Positions 10,361 to 20,000 of a DNA stretch of 25,534 nucleotides are shown here, one piece after another. The position numbers and the translations under genes are program-made. The stretch is from Silene noctiflora (taxonomy: Eukaryota > Streptophyta > Magnoliopsida > Caryophyllales > Caryophyllaceae). The notes under the pieces are model-generated. The model did not search any database, had not been told where the DNA came from, and worked only from the letters and a program-made list of their open reading frames with translations. Location of the stretch: positions 197,585-223,118 of the forward strand of contig VHZZ01000456.1 in assembly GCA_009801015.1 (NCBI GenBank), written 5' to 3'. Numbering within the stretch: the first letter of the stretch is position 1; each line of letters opens with the position of its first letter.

Positions 10361-10694
10361 AAAAGTATTTGTGACAAAGAATTCTGATGGTGATAAGACT
10401 TCATTAGTTTAATAAATCAGATCAAAACATAACATATAACTACTAATACTACAGTACAGACTCATGAATGCATATTTTATACAGTACATCTCTAACCTCC
10501 AGTGTTGCAAATCTATCTAATCCTGAACTAGAACTTCTACTTCTGTGATCATCTTCTCTACTGCTGGTTGATTTAATAAGTGCGAGTTTAGAACAACTCT
10601 ACGAATCTAAAACACTAACATTTCAGCAAATTTTGACCAAAACATATGTACAAGAGACGTGATTCCGGTCTACTGCTACCTGGATTTATCCTTT

Positions 10695-13055
10695 TTACTG
10701 TGAACTGAAAATTGAATTCGTGATGGAGAGTGACAGTACCAGGATTACGAAACTAATGCAGGGTTGTGTAGAAGTTGAACCTGCAGGATAAGAGGTACCA
10801 GTAGGGGGGCTGTCAGGTCCATAGCTTGTTGGAAACCCGGATGCTGGGTAGCTTGAATTCATTAAAAATGGTGGAGATCCATAGCTTCTGCATAAAAATC
10901 GGGTGCATTTAGATGGGGAATCAGTACAGCTCATAGACTAATACTCATTTCCAAGAGAAAAGGAAACCTTCTAAAGTACACTTTTGCTATTATTAATGGT
11001 GTGAGTCTCAATAGTAGATCTAGCAAAATTGTCCCAGTTACCAAGACTCGATCCGAGACCTGAATCGATGCTCAAATTGATCCCAATATGACTTGTATAC
11101 CAAGCACTTCAATTGATCTCAAATGACAACGATATACGTAACAAACAAAATGAAATCTTAATATAGACAAATTGAAATGACTCAAGACTCGATTGCCAGG
11201 TAATTATTGACCCAAAATTTATCCAACTCAAAATGACTCGAACCCAAAATGACGTGAATATAGCACTCCAAAACAAAACCAATTCTTACCATACTTCATG
11301 GTTAACAGTTACTCCTCTCGTCCTCAGACTCGTCAAAGTCATTTGTCTACCTTTTTTTTTTTTGTTCATTCTAAAGAATATGTTAATCAAAGTTAAACAA
11401 ACCAATAGACTGGGAGTCTATTATATAAATATTGAAAACATGTCCTTGTTTGAGAAGGCCCTTTACTCGAGCACAGTAGTCTCTTATATCTGACCCAATT
11501 GACTTGCCCTGTGGCCTGTACCATAGCAGGAGCCTTTGCAGTGAAAAACATAATACAGTAAGTATAAAATGATTTTTTAAAGGGACATCATCAAACACTA
11601 AAAAGTTAAGGCGTACATTTCAAGCGTAGATGATTCACATACAACAGTTTAAAAAATACCACAAGTTGTCAAATAAAATGAGATGATGATACTTTTATTC
11701 ATTTTATGTATTTTACCTCATTTAATAAAAGGTATTTCGTATATTAACTACTCGTAAGTTATACGTGTATTAACGGTTTTATACAAGACTAACGGTAAAA
11801 GTACTAGTTGACTGGATAGCATACCCGGATGCCGGAACATCATATGGTGGTCCATTTACTCCCCCATATGGTGTTGCTCCATTTGTGGATGAAGTAGTTG
11901 CTGGTGGTATTGTCGATGCAGGTGTTCCCGTTGTTCCTGCTCCTGCTCCTGTTGCTGACGATGGATATATGCAGGAACCGGAACCTATACACACACATGA
12001 ACCAATTTTCAAAATCTTATAAGTTAGAACAATGTAATAGGGATGAAAATGAGTCGGGTTTGAATCAAGTCACGACTAAAACAACCTATAAAATTACAAC
12101 TATCCTCACATAAGAATATATTAATACGGCAGGCATAGGGTGGTACTGAAACTGGATAAATATCAAACAAATCAAGGGAAACTTACTAGGGTTAGTGTTA
12201 ACAAGCATAGCAGCACCCCCAAAAACACAACTGGTAGCAACAGGGTTCTTCTGAAAGTAACTATTAAAAGCAAAAGAAGCATGATTTTGCAAAGTATTGG
12301 GATTATAACAACTAGCTCCTTGTTGTATTGTTGAACAATCAGCTCCACCAATCCCACAAGCATAATCCAATGCTGATTGAAGTGTGCTCTCGTCCGCCCC
12401 GGCTTGAGCAACACACCATGTCTGCCCCGGTACTACCGGGGCTGAACCAGCTGGAACCGGGTTTGGGTTTGTGTTTGGGCCCGGATACGTGGTGGTTGGG
12501 TTAGTGACAGGTGTAATGGGAGAAGTGGTTGTCGGTGATGGGATAGTGGTTGTGGGTGTAGTTGGCATAGGGTTTAAGGGTGTTAGTACTGATGTTGGTG
12601 TTGATGCTGGGATTGTTACTACTGTTGGTGTTGGTGTGTATGGTGGGAAGTTTGCTGGATTTGTAATAGGAGTTGTTGTTGTTGTTGGCAAGATTGTTGA
12701 AGCTGTGTATATTGAATCATCTTGTCTTGTCTCAATGTTTATTATCTTTCTATTGTTTGGTGATGATGATGATGATGATGATGATGATGTTGATCCTCCT
12801 ACAAAAAAGTTGACAATCATTAGTGTGTGTTAGTTATGTTACAAGCTACATAAGTTCGTCCTAGGGAGGTTAAGATATACGCAGCCTTAAATTAGACAAG
12901 TAAAGGGAATAGAATTCGAACCCAGATCATGAGCAGTATCTCTCGTGATACTAAGCTAGTTGACGAGAGGGAATAGAATTTTACTTACCACAATTGGAGA
13001 TGCATGAGATGAAGAGAATTGAGATGAGTAGGAATATTAAGTTTGGTGTAGCCAT
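10695..13055 (-). CDS. GPI-anchored X8-domain protein (callose-binding / PDCB-like)
   Basis: Exons (minus): 13055-12989, 12798-12187, 11984-11825, 10887-10695 (1032 nt, 343 aa); all phases agree. Residues 1-22 are a signal peptide (MATPNLIFLLISILFISCIS). A serine run (27-35) and a Thr/Pro-rich linker (about 50-148, wall-protein-like and probably O-glycosylated) follow. The X8 domain starts at W150-C151, with six cysteines (151, 170, 177, 186, 213, 231) and the FAFNSYFQ motif (198-205). It is followed by a Gly/Ser/Pro/Thr-rich stretch and a hydrophobic tail (324-340) behind small residues, a GPI-anchor signal. X8 domains bind beta-1,3-glucan; PDCB relatives sit at plasmodesmata. Callose binding here is inferred from family. 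No glycosyl hydrolase 17 domain precedes X8, so it is not an enzyme. Introns 1 and 3 contain SINE remnants. Confidence 0.92.
11410..11565 (+). mobile_element. Au-like SINE remnant in X8-gene intron 3
   Basis: TTTGAGAAGGCCCTTTACTC, then GAGCACAGTAGTCTC, then TTATATCTGACCC, then AGCAGGAGCCTTTGCAGTG follow the order of the Au SINE body, antisense to the host gene. Ends are approximate. Short open frames across it (11233-11493, 11383-11598) have no support as genes. Confidence 0.5.
12761..12789. repeat. TCA/TGA trinucleotide microsatellite in coding sequence
   Basis: About nine to ten tandem triplets sit inside exon 2 of the X8 gene, right after the splice acceptor. On the coding strand they read TCA and encode the serine run just after the signal peptide. 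Triplet slippage would change serine number without breaking the frame. Confidence 0.85.
12845..12975 (-). mobile_element. tRNA-headed Au-like SINE in X8-gene intron 1
   Basis: On the minus strand CAACTAGCTTAGTATCACG (A-box-like) is followed by CTGGGTTCGAATTC (clear B box). About 25 bp later comes TAAGGCTGCGTATATCTTAA and CCTCCC, the Au SINE body. This accounts for most of the 190-bp intron. The 3' end is diverged. Confidence 0.6.
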
Positions 13056-13335
13056 TATTATAGTGAAGGAGGGAGGGTTTAGATGGGATTTTAGAAAGAT
13101 TTGAAATTAGTTGTTTTCAAGGATGAAGTTGGAATTGATGGGGGTTTTTATTTTTTGGAGTGGAATTTGAAAATGGTGGTTAAATATTGTTCATAAAGAT
13201 TGAAGAGATGAAAAGAAGGGAGTAGATGGAATTGAAAATGAAAGAGGGGAATAGTGAGAATAGAACAAGGTGTTGGGGGGGATAAAGGAGAGATTGGGGT
13301 GAAGAAAGTAGTATAAAGTGAAAAAGGGACCATTA
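13056..13335 (-). promoter_or_regulatory. Pyrimidine-rich 5' region of the X8 gene
   Basis: On the minus strand this stretch is strikingly C/T-rich (CTTTCTTCACCCC, CTCTCCTTTATCCCCCC, CTTCTTTTCATCTCTTC). That resembles plant Y-patch leaders. A weak TATA-like CTTTATAC lies near 13311-13319, about 255 bp before the ATG. The assignment is inference. Confidence 0.35.
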
Positions 13336-14127
13336 TATGTTTGTTGCAATTTTGGTGAATTGAAATATGGAAAAAGAGAAGTGCTTTGTCATAGGAGATT
13401 GGAGAGCATGTTCTATTGCTCTAAGTAATTACTACCAAATCACTGAATCAACTTTTCAATGAATTAATACGAATTTTACATCATGGGTGTAAAATTAATT
13501 GGATAAATCTTCTTACTCAAGATACCACGCACGGTTCTTCTTCCTACTTCATTAGCACACTCTGCCGAATTTGGTGTCTTCAAGCTGAGGCTACTGCTTT
13601 GTATTATGCCATTTTGGATGCTACTAATCAAGCCTTCTGGCTCATTGATGCCAATTCTGACTGCCTCAATCTTGCTCAAGTGCAGATGGAAATCAAGCCA
13701 TTCTCATGTTCTATTAATTACTTGCTTGTCCAATGTCATTGTTTTTCTATAATATATATTTGTCTTGTGAAACGGGGTTTATTTAGTGTGCATCACTTTA
13801 GATATAGCGCTATCAATTTTTTAATAATATAAAACGGTTTTTTTATAATGTGTGCTAATGACACATGTTATGAAAACTTCAAGTTTTATGATAAATTGAA
13901 ATAATATAATTTTTTTCCTAGTAGGGTGCAAACTCATGTCTCACATCGATAAAATAAAGATGAAAAATCATCTTTATAACTGTCTAGAAAATATAATAGT
14001 AGGAAGGTTATGAGTCCATGTATACATTTTGATTATGGTCCGCGGTGATTTTGTTTGTTTTTTCCATAAAAACAAGATTGTATGTATATTAATAATTATT
14101 TTATTGAACATATGCAAAAGCCAAATT
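13336..14127. other. Intergenic, AT-rich; no intact gene
   Basis: Contains the RNase H-like remnant at 13540-13690. From 13760 to 14127 it is AT-rich sequence with no recognisable features. Confidence 0.4.
13540..13690 (+). pseudogene. RNase H-like (RVT_3 type) fragment from a non-LTR element
   Basis: The plus strand encodes QAEATALYYAILDATNQA, then FWLIDANSDCLNLAQVQME. This resembles the segment of plant retroelement RNase H domains that runs from AEA(x)AL to the ESDC-like aspartate motif (here NSDC). Only about 45 residues are recognisable, with no continuation on either side. It is probably a relic of a LINE-type or domesticated RNase H sequence. Confidence 0.4.
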
Positions 14128-14309
14128 CTCATTGAAGACGGACACTATCCGTCACAAGCTGAAAACGGATAGTGTCCCTCTCACAATATGCAAGTGACAC
14201 CAAACATGGATGCTCCATTTTCCATCCACTTGTCCTCCCACTTGCTTTATTGTGAGAGGAACACTATCCGTTTTCAGCTTGTGACGGATAGTGTCCGTCA
14301 CAAGCAAGA
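14128..14309. mobile_element. Foldback MITE with about 50-bp near-identical arms
   Basis: The left arm starts GACGGACACTATCCGTCACA at 14137, then AGCTGAAAACGGATAGTG and CCTCTCACAATA. It is repeated almost exactly in inverse at about 14248-14298. Each arm also contains its own inverted copies of GGACACTATCCGT, so the element can fold at two levels. The spacer (about 60 bp) has no frame. The outermost 10 bp (TCTCATTG / TCTTGCTTG) are less well matched, and no target duplication was found. Confidence 0.65.
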
Positions 14310-15647
14310 CGCTTTGTAAAAACTATGGAAGAAATGGGGATTAATATAGGTCCACAATACAATGCTTTTCTTTAACTTTATTTATACAGACTCCTTTAAG
14401 GAAGTATTTAGATAAGAAGATGCAGGGGAAAATGGATATTTGAGGAACGAATGAGAGGGTGTATTGGAAATCCGATCCTTATCTATCATGTGCATGTTTA
14501 ACATTCGGCCAACTTTAACTGAAGAGACATGTGGAATGGTGCACAACAAAGTTGGTTGTTTTCATTTGAGGCATGGAGATTGGGATCCTCTTCAATCCCA
14601 ATATCAACTAGGATGCCCACTTCTGATTCCCCACTGTCTCGTCTCGTCTCGACTTAACCGAATTTAATGGAGCTGAACTAAACTAAACTGAACTTAATAG
14701 ATTTGAACTGAACTGATGTAAAGAGTTAATTTGTAAAAGGAAAAGCTGAACTGAACTTAATAAAACTAATAAGAAAAAAGGTACCGAGTTTTTCACCATA
14801 GTGATTAATGAAGATTGAAATCAAACTCAAATATTAATTTAACAATTAACGACAACAACCAAATCATATTATCTAGGGAGTATGGTTTAAGGGAAATGAT
14901 AGCATTAAACCAATTATTAGCACAAAATTACATTGTCGGCTCTGAGTGCAAATCAACGTCATCCAAGATGAAACTAGGATAACAAAAACAAACATTAATA
15001 TCAAAACCAAAGATACAAACTGCAGTCATGATGAACACAAAAATAAGAATGCTTTGAGTAAAGTATTATACACATTTGGTTTTCTGCGCAATTTGGTAGG
15101 GCTAATCACATGTGAGATTACTCGGCACTCTGCATGGCTGCTGCCTGCTGCCTGCTGCTATACATACTACTTTGCTAATTCGTCAAAAAGCTTCGTATAA
15201 AGCCGAAAGCAAACCACCAAATACTGGAACATGGACAAGCATGATCCATTTTTAAAGTCTGTTATTCATAATTTAGATCTATATTAAAAGCAACTTTTCT
15301 TCGTTAAAGTTGGATTATAATGTGATTAACAGATAATACCTCAATTGCTTTTATTTCAAAACATGATCTTCCATGGAATTTGCAACTTTATTAATATAGC
15401 CACCAACATTAAGAGTTGAGGCTAGTAGGCTACTGCATGCATACAAGAAAGTAGGAGGTTGTTCTAACATTAGATACTCCGCTGTGTTACCTAGACTCTT
15501 CGACATGGGTGGTGAATAGGTGATCTGGTGTCATGTCTCGCATATTTTGTGCAATTTCTATGGTGTCGTGTCGGACATGATAGATGTCAGACACTCGAAA
15601 CACCAACAAAGTGAAGTGTCAGATTCACATAGCTATGAAACACATTA
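14310..15647. other. Intergenic; no gene seen
   Basis: No protein similarity was recognised. 14640-14780 has many loose copies of TGAACTGAAC/TAAACTGAAC-like words, and 15138-15158 holds three exact tandem copies of CTGCTGC. The rest looks like ordinary AT-rich spacer. Confidence 0.4.
14645..14780. repeat. Degenerate short tandem-like repeat (TGAACTGAAC words)
   Basis: Recurrent GAGCTGAACTAAACTAAACT, TGAACTGAACTGATG and GCTGAACTGAACTTAATA words are spread over about 135 bp. They may be decayed low-complexity or transposon tail sequence. Confidence 0.45.
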
Positions 15648-16064
15648 CTCACTCCGTCCCGATCATTTATTTACCTTTGGTTTTGGCACAAAGACCAACG
15701 AAAGAGAAGAGGGTAAATTATTAGATGACAGGTGGACTAAATTGAGTGTGAAGGCTATGTTACTTCGACTCGGCTTGGAGGGTAGGACACGAGTGCTATC
15801 CAAGTGTCAGACACAGCTATTTTATGAAAAATTGTAAAGTTTTTGGTCTAAAATGAAGTGTCCGAGTGTCATACCAGTGTCCAAGGATCGAGTGTCGGAC
15901 AAGGGTATGTGAGCCCATATGAAGTATCGAAGTAACATAGTGTGGAAGATCAAATTGTCCATCAAAGGCATTCCTAAAATAGAAAGGTAAACAATTGACT
16001 CAAAAACACGCCAAAATAGAATAGGTAACAAATGACAAATGACAAATGACTAGGACGAAGGGAG
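15648..16064. mobile_element. Stowaway MITE interrupted by a second MITE
   Basis: The left end is CTCACTCCGTCCCGATCATT (one change from the Stowaway consensus CTCCCTCCGTCCC). The right end is CTAGGACGAAGGGAG with TA flanks (15646-15647, 16065-16066). Inner sequence matches the copy at 6631-6837 (TTTGGTTTTGGCACAAAGAC; GGTGGACTAAATTGAGTGTG; CCTAAAATAGAAAGG) but is split at 15755-15940 by another element. Near the right end the word AAATGAC is tandemly triplicated (16030-16050). Confidence 0.85.
15755..15940. mobile_element. hAT-like MITE (8-bp duplication) nested in Stowaway
   Basis: This 186-bp element begins CTATGTTACTTCGACTCGG and ends TATCGAAGTAACATAG, giving terminal inverted repeats of about 14 bp. 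The flanks are TGTGAAGG (15747-15754) and TGTGGAAG (15941-15948), 6 of 8 matching. It has a full-length relative at 17821-18008. The body repeats GTGTC/GACAC words (CCAAGTGTCAGACAC, GATCGAGTGTCGGACA). An open frame through it (15520-15837) is not a gene. Confidence 0.75.
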
Positions 16065-17092
16065 TAGTTACAAAAAGAAAAGAGTACAATGATCAACTAC
16101 TATGCATAACGACCTTATAGTACTTGTACACCTCATTTATTGTTATCATTAAAAGAAGTAATGAAGATATCTACAATATTCTTATTGAAGAGTCACTAAT
16201 CATGAGAATGACATACGAACATCATCGTTATATTAGAAAGTTGAAAAAGATGATGTATTACTACTACGAGTATTTCACAAAATTCAATTAGGGCTAAAGG
16301 GAACTTTTGTACAAGTCAGATGACATGTGACCATGTCACAAAATGGTAAAGTTAATTGAAAATGTATCATCAATTCTTCTTTCTGACCTGGAAGCTGAGT
16401 TGGATGACAGGGACACCGGACAACATGAATGGTTTTACGGCAACAGTCAGAAGATAAAGTCAAATCATTTTTAACTTTCAACAACCTTAGCTTAGCCAAT
16501 GTAAAGTCTTGATTTGATATTTTACTGTTTTAATATATTGAAATGACTCCATTAGATCTTCCATTACAGAGGATTATGTTTCATGGTGCTTAGCATCTGG
16601 ACAACAACTTACAGTCTTACAGCCTGTAAGTCTCCCTTAAGACGGCATCAAGCCACGGATCAAGTAAATATCACTGGTGTATACAATAATGCATAAGGAA
16701 AAATAATATATTTGTCTTATATACACAAGTGGTATGATACTTGACTCGTCTTAAGCTCAAGACAGATAGTACCGCCTTAAATGAGAATTTGTGAAAAGTT
16801 AAAAACCCCTATACTTGTTCGAATTGCCCTTGGATACAAAATGAGTTGAAGATAATCGCTTTCAAGGAAAGCCGGTATTTCATCAGAATGAATAAAAGAC
16901 TAACTCAACTCATGCATGAGACAAACTTTCAACAATGTGGAAATGATTGTCGAAGACTGGTATCATAGTACTGGGATGATTTATACAGTTATAGATACAG
17001 TAGATTACAGACCTTGAAGGTGACATAGGCACATAGCACAAACCTGAATTCTTGAACACGTTTGTCAAAATGTTCTATTCATCAACCTTCCT
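16065..17092. other. Haspin 3' flank; no gene seen
   Basis: Holds the 3' UTR and downstream flank of the Haspin gene, plus the foldback element at 16631-16786. An open frame at 16284-16499 (minus) shows no recognisable similarity. Confidence 0.4.
16631..16786. mobile_element. Foldback MITE with TTAAGACGG ends
   Basis: The left end TCTCCCTTAAGACGGCATC and the right end ACCGCCTTAAATGAGAATT pair imperfectly. Pairing resumes further in (AGTAAATATCACTGGTGTAT with ATACACAAGTGGTATGATACTT), giving long imperfect arms of about 65 bp. It is related in end motif to 5724-5876. Confidence 0.5.
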
Positions 17093-20000
17093 TCATGTAG
17101 CATGATCGAGTATCAGTTCACTGAAGAAAGAATCCGAGAGAGCTTCCTTGGCAGAGTCATAACTGTTCAATCGCTTCTTCAATGATCGCAACTCTCTTTC
17201 ATCTTTTCCAGAACGTTTCTAGCAGCAAGACAATAACTTATCATATGGCTGCTCAGTGACAGTACGAATAAGTAATCATTTGCCACTTAGTATGTCCGAA
17301 ATCAACTCTAAATAATAGATTCTATCTTGAATATTCTGGGGCATTATGATAAATTAAACCAATAGAAGGATTTATTATTTTCCGCCATAAGAAACTCAAA
17401 TTACAAGGAAATTCTACAGCTTTTTGTATATTATACTGTGATAAATCGGACAAGATGATTTAGTAGATCTTACTTCTCAAACAACTACTAGAATACTAGA
17501 TTACATCACAAAAGAAGTGTGTTTCCATCGTCAGCACTAAAGAGTTTTAAGTAACCACCTCAAAGTTGAGAAAGAGAGGTGTCTCATGTCTGTTTATGTC
17601 TACAGCTATTTAGACCAAGGCAGCACAAACAGTTACCTCCATGTATGAGCAATGAAGGCGAAAGAATAGCACTTACAAATGATTTCTTCAGTATCAATAT
17701 ATCCACCAAGTACTGTAGCCATAACACGTTGGTTTTGGGGACACTGCAAGAAAAATTCAAGCATTTTGAACACCGTTACCAACGAATCGCATCAGTGATA
17801 TTTTACATGTGCATGCAGACCTATGTTACTCCGACTCGGCATGAAGGGTCGGACACAGGTGCGTATCCAAGTGTCAGACACGGCTATTTTATGAAAAATT
17901 GTCAACGTTTTTGGTCAAAAATGAAGTGTCTGAGTGTCATACCAATGTCCAAGGATCGAGTGTCGGACACGGGTACGTGACCTCATATGAAGTGTCGAAG
18001 TAACATAGATGCAGACTACTGAAAACAAACTGCTTCTACAGCAAAGCTTCCCCCGAAAATTTGATTTAGTTTATTTTAATCTCGCCAATTAAAAGAATTG
18101 ATTCTTTCAAGTTTAAACCATCTTCAAAGTCTAACAACATATGGAGATTTCGGGAAAAAACCCGAGTTCTCGCCTTTCTGTGCAGAGTATTAAGAACATC
18201 TACAAATAATGTAATATTATCCAACCACGAGACAATTAGACTTCCGCAAATCAAAATAATGTTGGCACAATCATACCTTCCATCCCAGCAATCATCTGTG
18301 ACCTCTCGCATCTTGCGATACGTTTCTGACTGCATGAGAATATTGAAACTTTAATAGTGCCTTTAGTCTCTCACTATAAACAAAACACGATAAAATATGT
18401 TTTAGGATTCTCTTACTTGCTTGTCTCCTTTGGGGCCTTCAAAAAGTTCAGGGTCCAATGATAAATCCAAATAGAGAATAGTATTGCCTGTATGCGTTGC
18501 AAAAAAGTCATATCAGCCTATCAATATTTGCAGCAGCAAAGTTAAATGATGAATAAGGCAGTAACCTGTATTAATTCTTGAAAGAGTAAAATCTATTATT
18601 GAAACCACGAGCCCGTGTGTTGTTATAGATGATGTCTTCCCTTCAAGAGTGAATTGCAATGTGGGAGTTTCTTTTCTGCTTAAGAGGATGTTCCCCCTGA
18701 AATAAAGGAATAAATAGATAAACAAAAATGAAAATGGAAGGTATGACTTGTACACCAATGTTTACTACAGAGTATGAAGTAATATCTTTCAATGTGGATT
18801 AGTTTTCATATTAAAAAAAAAAAATAATAATTAAATGTGCTAACCAGTGGAGATCACGATGTTCAAACTCGAAAGCAGCTTCTGCAACAGCCAAGGCAGC
18901 TGTTACCTGCAATTGACAGTAATTCAGAACACCAATCAACGAAAATGTCTCAAGTTATCGAGGATGAAACTCAATTAAACTATTAAACAAACCTGAACTA
19001 ACAAACTCTGTGCTTCGTTGAAGTCTACAAGGACAAAGCCTTCAAGATCTTTACCACCATGCTCAAGAATGGAAACAACGTAGCACTGATATGTAACAAA
19101 ATCAACAATAAGAAAAGGTGTTACTAATAAATGGCTTGTAACTGAAAGGCCAGCTGAAGCTGCACGAAAAGTGCACACATGAAAGATGCGGCGTAAGACT
19201 GCTTGAGCTTATCACGTGGTCTTCTCAAGCATGCCTGTAAACATCAAGGAATAGCAAACCTGTTGCTCTTGAAACAGCTTGGGATGATCATTTTCTGAGC
19301 CATTCTTCGCATCCCAAGTTTCCCAAGCTTTGAGAAGAATAGGATCATATGGACCTTGGCAAACCTTTATGCTGAAAAATAAACAATCCACAGCAAAGAT
19401 TAAGGTTTGAAAAGACACCAGTCATCGAGGCGTAGATTCTCCCGTATGACCCTTGGAGGTGGTTCGAAATTCCATGGCTTTTCTCACATCACTCATCCGC
19501 AAGGACAAGAATAAATGAGATAGGTTGCTTATATGAGAGGATCAACCTGGTCCACTAGGCATAGATTCTACTATCTTTGAGCATATAATAGCTCTGACGC
19601 TATTTCAAGTCACTGCATCCATCTAACCAATGTATTTTCAGAAAACAATACTCCCTCAGTCCCAATCTATTAGTTATCTATTGCTTTTGGCACAATGTTC
19701 AAGGAAATGAGAGAATGTGGAATAGATCAATTATTTATGTTATTTCATCACTTGCACATATCATTTTTCAACCAAAATTTTATCAAAACTGGAAATAGAT
19801 AACAATTCACCGGGACAAAGGGAGTAACAATCAAACCCATGCACAATGAAGACGATTAATAAGATTTGGTTACATTAATGTTCTGCCCAAGTTATCCTCT
19901 GGCAGGCTGAACCTTTCTGTTTCTTCTGTCATCATTTTGCCATTTATATAAGCTGGCCCACTTATAGTATAATTTTTAACGAAGTAAAATGTGGTGTCTC

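Larger units (their letters stand above)
9217..10694. other. Convergent intergenic region between NEAP and X8 genes
   Basis: It holds the 3' ends of two genes transcribed towards each other. I saw no coding region. It contains two inverted repeats (9851-9960 and 10321-10360, listed separately). Polyadenylation sites cannot be fixed from sequence alone. Confidence 0.5.

Noticed and set aside
12172-12414. Minus-strand leucine-rich frame
   Set aside because: It overlaps the X8 domain exon in another frame; the X8 frame has conserved cysteines and consistent splice phases.
12471-12833. Plus-strand open frame of 120 codons, Gly/Val-rich
   Set aside because: It is the antisense shadow of exon 2 of the X8 gene (Thr/Pro-rich linker), with no independent support.
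15520-15837. Plus-strand frame of 105 codons
   Set aside because: It is made of Stowaway and hAT-like MITE sequence with no protein similarity.
16284-16499. Minus-strand frame of 71 codons downstream of Haspin
   Set aside because: No recognisable domain, no splice partners, and in an ordinary AT-rich 3' flank.
17579-17980. Plus-strand frame of 133 codons
   Set aside because: It runs through a Haspin exon in antisense and through the MITE at 17821-18008.
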